Source: Toxoplasma gondii ME49 (Eukaryota; Apicomplexa; Conoidasida; Eucoccidiorida; Sarcocystidae). From it: a DNA stretch of 64,000 nucleotides. Each line of letters opens with the position of its first letter. Positions within the stretch are counted from its first letter, which is position 1. The translations under genes were made by a program, and so were the position numbers. Below the pieces are notes generated by a model. The model was given only the letters and a program-made list of their open reading frames with translations. It did no database searches and had not been told where the DNA came from. This document shows, piece by piece, positions 1 through 12,437 of the stretch. Where the stretch lies: NCBI RefSeq assembly GCF_000006565.2, contig NC_031477.1:1034868-1098867 (forward strand), given 5' to 3'.

Positions 1-1743
1 CGACTCACAAAGTTGACTACAAGAGGAGCTACCGAGCGCGTTATGAACCACACCTGGTCACAGTCGCATTCCAGACACTGCGTCCAGCCTTGGAGCGGCT
101 TTTGAGTATACGGTCAGACATTGACTGTAGCAGACCCAAAACGGCTCATGAATCCGTCGATTTGCTCATGTGCCCACCATAGTGGCTGGTAGGCGCGTGT
201 GTTGTGGAGGGGAAGTTTTGTGTGCGCATTCCAGTGTTCTACCAGATTCTGCATGGCAGCAACCATCGGGTAACGCGCACTTCTTTTCACTGCTATGTGT
301 TTATCTATAGACTGTTGGGATACTGGCGAGGATCGGAACTAGTCAACTATTATGCAGTTTTTGCATGCATTTCACTAGTGTCGAGGGGGGTTGTAAGATG
401 CTGTCTTGCACTCCTCTGCCGCGTCGTCCGTTGGCAGATACTGTGAATGTGGTGGCACATTCTCTGCCACCAAGAGGGACCCTATTGTCCAGTTTGCACT
501 TTGATAGTATGCCTGACAGCGTCTGTAAACTATTGAGCGAGGCGGTACACGTTTCATGCTTCCCGGCTGCGGGTGGCAGGAGCCATGTAGGTGAGACGCA
601 CAAACCTTCTATGAGGTCTGCCTAAACGAAAACCGGGTGTACAGCACTGTATATGAGGGCTAAAAAGACTCTACCACTTTGTGTAATGAGTGGAAGCATC
701 ACTGCAATGTCTACGCCCGGTCGGCTTTTACGCCGTTGTGGTGCTGCTTTTCTGCAGGGTGATCTGGCATGCAATTGCAGCACAGTTGAAACAGACGGCT
801 CCTAGGGATGACACCCTTGAAACCGTACGGGTTGTACCATCACTGTAATTACACTTTTAAGGCTGTGTCTGAGGGTGTGATTGGACTTTAAAACGTTGCA
901 TGAAGTATCACTTCTGTTACGCAACTAATGCAGCCAACGTCACACCCGCCCCACGGCAGGAGCCCTTTTTCCGTATTACTGGTTCGTCCCTTTTAAAGGA
1001 TTGATTCGGAGAATTATGCCTCCCAAGACCAGGACGCGTAATCACACATCTAAGCATCAAGCGACCCCTGCAAACGAAAGCATCGTCGAAAACCCAAAGG
1101 GCACTAGACTGCAAATATACTGTCCCTTGCTTTCAGTGTAGCATTCATTCTTTCGATGTCAACCGTAATTGTGGGACCCGCGCAGTCAAATCACACTCGT
1201 AAGACCGCTGTTCCCCAAAGCGCAGCCCTTACGCAACGTCTAAGCTGGTCTCGAGCTCGCCGCAGTCGCGTCTCCTCCTTTGCCGTCCATCGACAGCTTC
1301 TGAGTTAAATTAAACGGTCTGATGTTTTAACGTTTTGTTCGTGTACCTTGTCCGGTGATGTTGACAGCTCAGTCAACAGAATCTGCGAAACCTGTATGTC
1401 AATGGACCATCGGGTGCCCACATTGTTCAGACAATTTTATCAGTGGGAGCCACTGCAGTGTCAGAATGCGATTATATCTACTCATATGTTGCGTGCACAG
1501 TTGTTTCTACATATTTGCACTTGTGCATGACTTAGGTTGTCTAGAGCGAATCGCATAGGCACGTACAACAACAAAAGCGGTTCTCATGTCCCATCGAATC
1601 GCATGTGAAACGTCGCAGGACCGACGAGGAAATGTCAGACGATCATCGACACTAGACCGTCCTGTTTTCCAGAAGTTAGCAGCAACGTGTTCTATATATT
1701 TCGGTACACCGTTCAGGTGTTCGAAACTGCTATCGACAGTAAG
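1..1743. other. Upstream region of the coiled-coil gene, no gene seen
   Basis: No reading frame here has convincing protein character or splice-phase support on either strand; the open frames are short and low quality. It probably holds the promoter and 5' leader of the gene starting at 1744. An in-frame ATG at 1687 would add 19 residues, but the sequence before it does not look coding. Confidence 0.4.
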
Positions 1744-4700
1744 ATGGATATCCCGGAGCTCGGAGACCTAAGCTTGAACGTTGAGGCTTCTAAGGTTACC
1801 TCGACGTTCACAAAAATTATCGAAGCTCTTCGAAACTTAACTGCAAGGCAAGAAGGTCTTTCCAAGGAATTGGCATCTGTCGCAGATCATGTTGCTGCTG
1901 GCGAGGAAACCGGCAAAAACCTGGCAGCGGCGCTTGGTGACGGCCTTCGGAAAATCGATCAACTTCGAGACCATGTCACAGGCATAGATAGCCTGGGGCT
2001 CGAGGAGCAGACAAAAAAAGTCCAGTCTCATGAGCAGCAGTTCCAGAAAACACTCGCCCTCTTGGAGCAGTGTGATCTGAAGGTCAGTCCAGTGTACTCT
2101 TATTCTGGTTTACTGCTCAAGATTCGCATCAGCCGGGCACGGGCATACCGTCTATAATGGATATAGAGTTTAAAGCTCCGCTATCTGCCGATATTTCTAA
2201 GCACGCACACACTTCGCCAGAGACAACCAATATGTCTCCAGCTGTTCTGGCATGACTGCGTGTGAGTGAGGGCCTTTTTCCCTTTGTTCACGGCTCTTCA
2301 TAGCACGTTTTTTTCAGTCGGGCCATAAAAAAGTGACGGAATATCCACTGAGGTGCACTCTTTTAGATGCGTTCTGCCAGGACAAACCAACATACGAAGT
2401 CTATCTGCAGAGATGACTGTCATCAGTTGTACATAAATTCGTATTTGAAATGTACCTCCTGGTTTCATAGGCGTGTGGACATGATTGCAACATTAGGTCA
2501 ACTGTTGGTGTGATGCTTACCTTCTACCTCAATTGTTGTATCTGACATTTGTTCGCGCCGAAGGAGTTTGGTGTTTATGTTCCCGTGTGGAGCCCAAGGG
2601 CTGCGGTCTCACCCTTTTGTGCATTACCTGAGCATGTTCCGGGATCGAAAACACAAACTCAAGGGTTGACGACACCGCACATGCCCACCCCCTTGGGGTA
2701 CAATTCCTTCTCGACATCCCACTTGTGCAGCTCAAGGAACAGGATGCAAAGATTGCCCAGGTGTCCATCGAGGTGAGGCAGTCGTCGACGTCCGCTGCCA
2801 AAACCGTGGCCGAGTTTTCAAACATCAAATCAAGCATGGAGCATTACGAAAACAAGATAGCAAGGGTAGTCGAAGCTTCCACTGAATCTGTCCAACGCTG
2901 CAATCAGGTATGCTGAGCTTGGGTGTTACGACAGATAATACCCCTCATGTTCAAGCCAGTGCGGCAAATGGGCGAACACTGCGTAGTCACATTGGGGAAG
3001 CACATCGTCGCGCTTCGTCTGGGATGCGTGAGATAAAAGGTGGGGTGTCACGCGAATGGGATAGAGATAAAGTATTGTACTGACGAGGAAAAGACACTTT
3101 CAGCTGAGGGCGTAGAGGGAGGTGCCAGGAAAATCGACGCTCCATGTTTTGCAGAATTAGTCTACACCCTGAAAGCACCTGGTTTAGTAAACATTAGGAA
3201 AAGATGCTGTAACACACAGTTGGCGATATGCGAATCAGCTGAGGAACCATATAATACATAAAACACTAAGAGTCATAGGTTTAAATGCCTCCCGAAAAGT
3301 ACATTTTACCGTTAAGTTGAAGATCAGCAGCAAACCTTCTGCTAATGTTTAACTACCTTCCCCAAGATTGAAGAAGCTCAGAAGAACTTGCAAGACTCAG
3401 TGGCTTCCAAATACGACAAGCTGTGGCATGAAGTGGTGACGGCTCTCGAGCGGATGAATTCAACTGAGCTGCAGCGTTTCCAGGAAGCACTCAGCCAGAG
3501 GTCTCAGCAATCTGAACAGCGAGTCCAGCAGCTCATATCATACGCCATCGGCCTGGCAACGCGCGCGGCGACGGACAAAAGAGAAGCAGATGTCAAGAAA
3601 GCCGTTATTTCTCGGTGGAAAGAAAGAGCATGGATTGGAGCACGACAGCGTATGGCATGTAGGAGTCTAAGTCGGTTGTTCCGTATTCATCTGAGGCGAC
3701 ACTTCGCGGGTTTCCAGCAAGTCCTGGCGTGGGAGATCAACATGGAACGCTTGAGAACAGAATTTCGCAATAGCCTTCCGGATGTGGAAGCCGTCGTGCG
3801 CGGCGCTGTCAGTTCAAAGATCAAGATGTTAGAGGAGCGGGTTAACACGAAAGACACCGTAATCCAAAAGATTCAGGGAGACGTAGAACGTCTCTCTACA
3901 AAAGCAGAGGAGTTTCAGGTACTTGGAGCGTTCCACACTGTCGAATACGGCTTACACATTCATGTGTAAATGAGCGTGTGCAGCCTTCACACACGGCCAA
4001 ATAGACTGGCGAACGTAATGCAGCTGCTTGGACATGCGGAACAGCCTATGCGCTTTAGTAGTTTCATGTGCGACTTTTTTTCTTGTCAAGAGGGGTATCC
4101 AGAGGAGAACTACTTTTGGGGTCGTAACGTCTCGTTAAAAATATTTTCATTTGAGTCAGCCGTAGAATGTTAGCTGGTCACCAGTACCTCTTCCGCGTTA
4201 TACTTTAACACCATCGGGGGGAACGACAAGGACAGCACAGATGAAACCTGTACGAATGGTTATAACGGAGACCTACTCTATTTTTGTCCTCAGGACTCAG
4301 CAGGGGCTCTCCGGGAAAGGTCTGCCGATCTCGCTCAGATACTACAGCAGGTAGACAACAAGACATAGACTACGCAGGAGACGAAGGGACACCCAGCTCC
4401 TGAGGATAATTCCTAGCTATACGGTTATGCCGCGTGGTATTCTATTCTCCACAAACAACAAGGTTTGAATTAAAGTTTGATTAAACCCGATTATTGCCAT
4501 CGCTGTCTCTCGGATCTCCTGCGAAGGTGGAAGTGAAACAAAAGTGACACTTGAGTGTGATTGACGCACAGAGAAACCACGATAAGATGCTCTAGGTGTT
4601 ATCTCGTAGGTTAAAGATGAGGTCAGAGAGGAGCTTGACAGGGAAGCAGACAGGGAAGGTCGTCTGCAGAAAGCTGAGGAGCTCGTGAGCGACGTTGTGG

Positions 4701-7700
4701 AGAAGATGTCGCAAGTGGCTCGCCAAGGTACTGCCGGCACTGCTTGTTATCGTTCAGTTGGCCGGTAATGTTTTTAGTACCGTAAATGCCTATTCGTGTA
4801 AACCTGACGTTGCTTGGAAATAGGCGCCAAAGAGGGTAGTGAAGCTGGAAGCATGACAGCTATTCTCCCACTAGTTAAGCAAAACTGCATTTACTGGACG
4901 TCTTGGTGGTGACGGATTGGTTTCGTCCGTGCCCCAGTCGGTGCTTAAACACCTTGCGAGTTTGTCAATGTTTGAGCACCCCCGTGGCGTAAGGTTATTA
5001 CTTCGTCTGGTTCAGCAAAGTGGTCAATTTTTTGCGAATAGGAAAGCCTAAATGTGCGCTCGAGGCAACAAATATGCAAACTTCGAATATGTATGTATGA
5101 ATATATGTATGTATGTATGTATGTATGTACGTGTGCATGTATGTATACATCTATTTATAGTTTGTCCAGGTCTTCTCGATCACGGCTGCATGTGATGTCA
5201 CCAAGACCGTGCCTCATTCTGAATCAGGTCAAATAGCAGGAACTTGAACACCAGACGAGACCGAAATGTCCCTCGCACGATGCACCAGTACATGCCTCCT
5301 TTCCGAAACGATAAAATATGAGCTGCAGCAACTGCCGTTCTCACATGGAGAGCAAAATGCTGTGACGCCTCTGTTCAGTGATGTTCGAAAACCCTTTCCC
5401 GTGAAAGGTTTGACAGAACACGAAAACTCCAAAAACAAGCATGAGACATTTCGCCTGTTCTGTCTACAGAAGAGATGCAAAGCATCATGAAGGACGTTTT
5501 GCTTATCTGGACGGCAGTCAAGCACCTTGATACAGCGAAGGCCGATAAACGGGAGCTTGATGCACTGGCGAACGAAGCAACAATAAGAGCTCAGGTATGC
5601 ACACTCCCCGGAGGACTGTATGGCTGCTTGCTCAATCGAAAGTCAAAGGACGGAAAACTGTTTACAGATTACACACGACATTCAAGTCATTTCTGTCCCC
5701 ATGTGCCCTGTGGAAAACAAACACGGACATCTTTTGGAACTGCTCCCCCCACGGCCACTGGTAGTCTTGCATTTGTGCCGCGGTGATGCCGAGAGAAGCC
5801 GAACCGGTCTCCTATCTTCGCGCAAGACGCATCCTGGTGGCGACTTGATGCTCTATGATGCAGATACATGTATCCACAGGTTTCGGTCTCGGATTCTCGG
5901 TTCAGTCAATGTACTCCCGCATGGTTCAGGATGGCGACAAACGGAACATCAAATTTCGTAACTAAGTTTGAGTAGAGTACTCTAAATCGTTCTGTTCGTG
6001 TAGGTGGAAACAACCTTCTTGTCATTCTAGTACAATTTGTAGGACCATGTCAGAGTAATGATCTCTATATCGTCCCACTGATGAGTGAGCCAGCGGTTGC
6101 GACGTAAGCGACTTTGTTTCCTCCCAGTTTCCTCAACCTTGTGTGGTGGAACCACATGAACGCCGACCTCTTTGCTGTGACGCCTAAGAACACTTCTATT
6201 GCTCTTGCCTAGGTAAATGTTGGAGAAGACTCTATGTTAGTTAGGGTCGTCTCCATAAGCTTATCTGCACAGAGTCCTCCCTACCTGTGTTTTCGGCAGA
6301 CCTCTGAGTTAAAGATGAAGCATATAGAGAGCACTCATTCGCAGCAAGTAAGAGAGGCATTCGTAACGAGAGACTCTGGGCTATGCCCTAGCCGGAAGCA
6401 GGCAGCTTGCATTATTAGCGCCCTCGAATTTTCCACACGTGTTGCAGGCTCTCCTGCAGTTGCAGCCTGCTAGCATGGCACCATTGCAGGACACTAATGC
6501 AGCATACAGATTGCAGTACACAATAGTACTTGATTGCGATATTTCTGGGGAAAGCCTGTTCATCTGGGATTTCGAGAACGGCGTATCAGACACCGTTCTG
6601 CCAGAGTGTTTCGGTTACTAGAGTCCTGTGCATATCAGCTTGTAACACTGGTTTGCAGTTTTGCGTATGTGTGTACAGCATGGTGACTTGAGCGAGAAAA
6701 TTGATGATGTCAAAACAACAATGCGCGACGTGAACACAAGGAGCAAAACGTTAAACTATATGTTGGGTATCATGATGAGATTCATGGAAGACGCTGTCAG
6801 GAAAATTGCTTCCATGGATCCGTCCTTGATGCAGGTGGGTTTCTCTCGTTCAAGCGTACGCGTGTAGCGTTGGCAGTGTGCAAACGCCTTTATGACGTCT
6901 AGGGAGAAGCAAATTTGCTAAACGCGAAAGGGGCTGCGAGATTCTCAGCGAAAGAATACAACGCGAAGTTGGAGTGAGGTCATCTCGAAGACAGAACATG
7001 CCGCTGGAACGGCCAATGATCTCCTCGCGCTCCTTACATATAGCCTCGCAGGCATCAGGTTGTTTTTTCATGCTTTCCCCGTTGTGTGTTTTCCTTTTTC
7101 ATGATGCAGAAAAAATTAGTAGACTGTCATCATATCAGGGCATTGACGAGGGGCTCATGCTTTCTGGTGCATGGCAGACTGAATTCCTGTTGTTATCTAT
7201 CCCATTTCTCTTCGTGTAGAATTTGCACGCCTGTGTTTGCATGTAGTCGCCTCGAATCACCAGCAAGGTCATTCGTACGGGTGGAGGATGGCTGCCGCAG
7301 AACGCATACTCTCAGAGCGTCTCGCGGCCTGTCTCCCCTTCCAGGCGGCAAGTGGACTCACTGGGCGATCGGAGGCGCGCCGAGCCCCTCTCTCGTAGCT
7401 CTACTTTGGGACCGGATGCAGATGGTGCCAGAAGGGGAGTGAACGGTAGTGACAGCTCAGTGCTAGTCGATTCCATCAAGGGTATAATACGGGGCCTCGG
7501 AGATCTTCCTGCACCGAAGACGAGCTCTGAAAACCTAGACGCGATTACCATCTCCGAACCGAAGAGCATTTGTTCGCGTGACGAGGAAGAGCTAAAACAT
7601 CCTTGTGGTTGGAAGAAGGAAGGGGATGTTCGAGAAAAGGAAGGTCCAAGCCTCGAGCAAACGGAACGCTTTGACGAAGACTATATGAGGTGAATGAGGA

Positions 7701-9259
7701 GTGAACGTAATAAGCGAAATAAACTATAGTCGCTGTTCTTAGTAAGCTGTTCGCACACACCAGCTGTGCAAGCGTACATAAAAAGGAAGGCATGTATGGT
7801 ATTGCTGAAATACGTGTGCGTGTTCGTCCCCCAGCGCTATTCAGCAAACCAGGAGTTATGCGGCGGGAAAACTGTACACTGGGTCACTTCTTCCAACTAC
7901 TCCAGAGTTAGTGCAACACGAAAACCTCGACTCGATTACCCTCTCCGAACCGAAAACCAGTTGTTCGTGTGGCGAGGAAGATTCAACACACCCTTGTAGG
8001 GGTTCCTCTATGTGACCTTAAATTTTACAGCAGCCCGGTGGTCCGCGCCTTCACGGACTGGGTGGAGCAAGTGCGGGTGGTGTTTGACTCCCAAGCGCGG
8101 GAGGCTGCGGCAGCTGGCATATCGCCAGGTGAGATACAAGCTTGAAAGTCTTGTCGGATCTCAGGGTTTTGAAGGCCTTTCAAAAGTGGTAGAGCATGTG
8201 CCCTACCCAATGTGAATGCAGTCTCATGTGTTATGCAACAACAGTGATCATGCACTGTCAAATGGATCTGCCGCTAGTGTGCTGCTTGTGTTTTGGGGGG
8301 GGGGTTGTACACTGGAAACTACCATTAGTATGCTGTGATGTGGAAACACGGAACATGCGAAGGGCTTTTGGAGACGTTCAACTTCACCTGCAATGGCTTA
8401 GCAAAGGATTCCAGATGAGGTGTTACTGTGCCTCGGCTTCTAAAAAAGGTTAGGTGTAGTGTTGTGCCGGTTCCTGAAGGTTTGTGCGTGTCCAATCCCC
8501 TGCTTCTTTGAGAACTTTTCCTGGTATACAGAACCCTCCGTGTTTGCGACAAGTGCGAGCCAGCTGAGTTGCGAATCTCCTGAGCGACTGCAAAGTAGGA
8601 CCGCAGGAACTGCCCTAGCATTGCCGACGCGACCGCGAACTGCAGTTGGGGGTAGAGCAACTGCGCCCCGTCCTCTTCAAGGTACTCGGTATTACGCTGA
8701 TTCTTCATGGCTCCTTGGGGTTGCTTCGCCTTTGTCAATATTCCTGGAGGCGTGGTGTGGAGAGTTGTGGCAACAACACTTCACAACGGGGTTCCGCGCT
8801 CATTTCAGGATTGTTTATCTTCGACCGATCTGGCGTTTCTCGAGAGTACAAGAACGTGTCCTTGCCGTAAATTCCATTTTGCCTATTCTGTTGTGGCTCC
8901 TCTGAGTTATAGTCAAACAACCGGCATCACACCAAACAACAATATCTCATACGCAAACGCCATTTCGAAATCTTGAAAGAAGCAGAGACACATAGCCGCA
9001 TATTCATCGCCGTTTACGCAGTAAGTAGCATGGAAGGAATGCAAAATAGTGGTGCAAACTGATTTGCGGTGGTTCACCTTTTTCAGGTGGAGCGAAGAGC
9101 GTGATTAGCCCTTCCCTGTCGGTGGGAATTACTGGTCAAAGAATGGTTGCAGCGAGCAATTCCAAAAATTACAGAGGTGGATCCAGTTACTCGCCAACCC
9201 TTAAGTCTAAGCGACCACCCAGGGGGCATGGAACAGGTGGCGCTTGGGGTCTATTTTGA
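1744..9259 (+). CDS. Coiled-coil protein, 12 exons, about 773 aa
   Basis: I do not recognise the family. Exons that join in phase are 1744-2082, 2731-2907, 3367-3918, 4294-4350, 4610-4727, 5470-5594, 6300-6347, 6679-6834, 7247-7689, 8031-8128, 8646-8681 and 9087-9259, with GT-AG borders throughout. The product starts MDIPELGDLSLNVEASKV. Residues 1 to about 470 are mostly charged, heptad-like helix rich in E, K, Q and L (coiled coil). Residues about 253-295 are basic and Trp-rich, with Leu/Phe/Trp spacing (RLFRIHLRRHF then GFQQVLAW) reminiscent of SFI1-type centrin-binding repeats. The C-terminal third is Ser/Arg-rich and probably disordered, apart from a short helical exon (VVRAFTDWVEQVRVVF). 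No signal peptide or membrane segment is seen. A structural, cytoskeletal or centrosomal role is inference only. The two small 3' exons and the stop at 9257-9259 are the least certain parts. Confidence 0.72.
5083..5145. repeat. (ATGT)n microsatellite
   Basis: Imperfect ATGT tetranucleotide run inside the intron between the exons at 4610-4727 and 5470-5594 of the coiled-coil gene. Confidence 0.8.
7527..8001 (+). repeat. Diverged direct duplication of exon sequence (two copies)
   Basis: The segment at about 7527-7611, inside exon 9 of the coiled-coil gene, recurs with substitutions at about 7917-8001, inside the following intron. Both copies share GAAAACCT then GCGATTACC or TCGATTACC, CTCCGAACCGAA, TTGTTCG, GACGAGGAAG or GGCGAGGAAG, and CCTTGT near the end. 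The downstream copy ends about 30 bases before the acceptor of exon 10. It looks like a partial exon duplication whose second copy has decayed. Confidence 0.75.
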
Positions 9260-11033
9260 CCTTCAACGTCTGCTCACTTATTCTCTAGCCGGCCGTCTTA
9301 CACCCAAAGCTCTCTCGAACTCGCATCAGGACACACAGCAAGAAACTGGGAACCCTTGTTTTAGGTGAGGGTGCCACTCACTCAACAAGACCTTCCTGAA
9401 GAGAGAATCGTATCGACAAAAGATAAATGAGTCCGTTTTCTCAGCTTGTGGACTCTGCGGGTGGTTATGTCATACTCATTTTGAATGTCTAATATATGTT
9501 TCTATGCAGTTTGATATGACTAGGCGATCAGGTAAATCCGCAGCATTGATGAAACGTTCATTCAGATGGGATACGAAATGGTACACGGTGACGCAATTGC
9601 TCGGGATACGTTGCTGCAATATGTGCTTCGGGCTAAACTGACCCGGCCGACGCACTGGAAACTCTGGTGTTGAGGCGCAGTGATGTAAAACGGGCGTCGG
9701 ATCCGAGGTCATAGTGTTTTTCCCTCTGAATATTGGAATGTTGACAGTCAGAAACTTGTTGTTTTATTGGGTGAAGGATCGATTGTTTGGTAAACCCTCT
9801 ACTAAAAAAGTGAGGTACCACAAGTGATGGCGTACGCAACTGCCATGTATCAAAACAGAACGTCGCCACCAGCTCCGATGTAGCGACAACTTCACAGCAT
9901 TAGTACAATCCACCACTTCATAGCCCTGCGAGGAGTGCCAGCGCTTGGTAGTAATCTCCACGTTCTACTCGATAGACCATTAACCATCAGGGAACTGTTG
10001 TCCTACACAATTCGATGTGGCATTCCTTGTACTGGCATCGAGGGAGACGGACAGCTATCGGGACAAACAAGGCTGTTTATCGTGTACTTAGTGCTTGAAA
10101 TCTGCAGCAATTTTTCTTCATGTTTTCACAAGGGGCGTAAGGCCAAACGCAGGTGGGACTGGGGACGAATGATATCATGCGGAGGCTCCTTATCGCCCAT
10201 CGTTGCCCAACGGATTTCGCCAAGGGCAGGTATAAGTGTGGGACCGTAGCGTCTAGCTTTGAGTGTGCCTGAAGATAGACTGTGTTTCTGTTCTCAACAT
10301 CCTAGCAGTATACGGGTTTTCTTGTACCAAAAAACAGCAGGACTTCTGAGGGCAAACTTGCATGTACAGCGTCGTCCGAAATATGGTGCATTCATACACT
10401 TTCCCCCGTCGTTTTCTTTGACATGAGTTTCATGGTGCTTTTCGGACCACTACATGCTTGAACGTGTGGGTGAAAAGAGGACCATGCCGCTCGATACTGA
10501 CTTCCCCGGTGTTGCGGATTTTGTGGTCTGCACTACTAAATCAGACGGCTTCACAGGGAGATGTAGAATTGAATGTTAGCTGCTAAAAAGCCTCTACTTG
10601 CTGTAACCAGTTGCCAGGACATGCATAAGCAGAGCGCTCCTCAAATTCAATTCCAACACAATAGCTGGGCGACAACGAGGATCTTGCTAGCGGGTGATTC
10701 TAACACGGCCGAGCCAAAGTTGAGGGAAACCGTCAGTACTCCTAGTGCGTCTTTGAGTGTAAAAGGCCCCGATCCTCTCGCATATCATACTGATCAGGAT
10801 GCGGTCCTCACCGGCGATATCTTTTAGGTGCATCTGGGCCCCTCACTAGCCCGCCAAAATCTGCTGGCGGCGCCGGCAGCGAGGCGGCCGCAAGGCTCGC
10901 TGAGGGTCATTATCTCAAGAAGAGAACAGATCTAATCACAGAAAAAAAGATCAAGTACTTCAAGTGTTGCAGACACCAACTGGTCCGTCACGACCCCGAC
11001 AAAAACAGATTTGTGAACAACAATAGCTACACA
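9260..11033. other. Intergenic region before the acidic secreted-protein gene
   Basis: Contains the presumed 3' trailer of the coiled-coil gene and the promoter and leader of the next gene. An open frame at 10573-10827 (84 codons) has no start context, splice partner or family signature that I trust. Nothing else is supported. Confidence 0.4.
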
Positions 11034-12437
11034 ATGGCGTTCCCTTCAGCTCTGCGTTTAGCCCGCCTGGGTTTTGCGCTGTGTGTGATTGCCGTGATCT
11101 GCGCGTCTTATTTCGTGTCTTGTGAGAAGATTGAAAATGTCCCTGCCGGAACAGCTTCTCACTCTGAAACAGTTGGTTCTGAAGAGGGCAACCTTCTCGA
11201 AAACACGGTTGTTGCTCAGGAGGCAAGCATTGCTACCACAACGAAGGATGTAACATATGAGCCCCAAGGGACAACAGAAGTAGTTAAGGCAGAGATTCCA
11301 GTGGAGATCAACACTGAGGAAAACACTACTGAAGATGCGGAATCAGCTGCGTCAAGTCGGCGGCTGAACGCAGACAACGAAGAACATACCAACAATGACA
11401 CCGGACACGAAGCAAGCGTCCAAAGAAACGTGACACCTCTCACGGCGGCTGCTGCTGTGACACCTGGTGGGTATACCACAGACGCCGAGGCCGCATACGA
11501 GGCTGTCGATGTTACGGAAAATGTGGAACCATCGGCAGGTCCTGGGACATCGGAGGCAGAGTTGACGCGCGACGTAAGAAATCTCGAGGACAATGAGGAC
11601 GAAACTCCGTCAAGATCGTTGGCTGCGAACGAGGAGGTCAGTGCCGCGGAAGAGCGTGAGGGGAATGTGGAGGCTTCTCCTGTTGTCCTGGCCTCCGAAG
11701 AACCGGAGGAAACCACTGAAACAGCTGACGAACCAGAAGCTGCCCCCATCAGGAGACTGAGGGGATCTGCGGAGTCTGCAGAAGAGGCCGGATTTGATGT
11801 GAATGTCGACTCAGATGCACATATTGCCCCAGACGAGGATAATGAGGAACCCGAGGCCACCGAAAGTGCCTCTGAAAACGCTGAAGACCCGGCCGAGGAG
11901 ACACGGGCATCAGCTAGACATCTCCAGGAAGCGGAAGCCACGGAATCTGTCGACAAGACGGCAGCAGAAATGCAGCCTGCAGAAGGAATTGAAAATACAG
12001 ACGAGGCACAACACGAGCAAGACGAGATGATCCAGAGTGTTGCGTCTGCTGAAGAGTCCATGACACAGAAGGACGCATCTCCCGCTGATATAGGCGATGA
12101 AGGTGAACAGGACGGTGAACAGGTTGAAGTGGTGAGCGCCACAGCGGCGGACGAAAGTTCAGATGACAAGGCGTGCACGGAAGCCTGCGAGAGAAAACTG
12201 TCTGAGGAAGAAACGGAAGATGAGAGTGCAAGACCGGAAGCAGGGGCAGAAGGCGTTGTGGACGGTGAGGCGAAGGCGGACAACGAACTAGTCTCTGAAG
12301 AGCCCTCAGAGAGCGATGCAAAGGAATCAGAGTTGTCAAGAACTCCTGAGGTCGACGAACAGGTTTCTGATGCTGTCTCTCTACTACTGGGTGCAGCGGA
12401 AGAGATCTTGGAAAAAGTTCACAATGTTGACATCTGA
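11034..12437 (+). CDS. Secreted acidic protein with periodic RRL/RxL motifs (candidate exported dense-granule-like protein)
   Basis: Single uninterrupted exon of 467 aa. The start ATG lies in ACAATGGCG; the open frame extends 21 bases further upstream only through non-ATG codons. Residues 1-12 are a basic n-region, 13-27 a hydrophobic core (FALCVIAVICASYFV), and Cys30 follows: a signal peptide or signal anchor. The rest is extremely rich in Glu, Ala, Ser, Thr and Asp and should be disordered. Five basic R-x-L motifs interrupt it: RRLNA at 109-113, RSLAA at 194-198, RRLRG at 240-244, RHLQE at 295-299 and RKLSE at 387-391. RRL matches the core of the TEXEL motif cut by the Golgi protease ASP5 in T. 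gondii (established for exported dense-granule proteins). The last ~25 residues form a possible amphipathic helix. Export is inference; a lumenal or parasitophorous-vacuole protein fits equally well. Confidence 0.8.
   Translation: MAFPSALRLARLGFALCVIAVICASYFVSCEKIENVPAGTASHSETVGSEEGNLLENTVVAQEASIATTTKDVTYEPQGTTEVVKAEIPVEINTEENTTEDAESAASSRRLNADNEEHTNNDTGHEASVQRNVTPLTAAAAVTPGGYTTDAEAAYEAVDVTENVEPSAGPGTSEAELTRDVRNLEDNEDETPSRSLAANEEVSAAEEREGNVEASPVVLASEEPEETTETADEPEAAPIRRLRGSAESAEEAGFDVNVDSDAHIAPDEDNEEPEATESASENAEDPAEETRASARHLQEAEATESVDKTAAEMQPAEGIENTDEAQHEQDEMIQSVASAEESMTQKDASPADIGDEGEQDGEQVEVVSATAADESSDDKACTEACERKLSEEETEDESARPEAGAEGVVDGEAKADNELVSEEPSESDAKESELSRTPEVDEQVSDAVSLLLGAAEEILEKVHNVDI

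Noticed and set aside
9147..9368. Alternative last-exon frame of the coiled-coil gene (73 codons)
   Set aside because: It is out of phase with the only acceptor that matches exon 11; the frame ending at 9259 fits. Some uncertainty remains.
11216..12283. 355-codon minus-strand open frame rich in Ser and Ala
   Set aside because: It is the antisense shadow of the GAA/GCA-rich secreted-protein gene at 11034-12437; its composition follows from that gene's codon bias.
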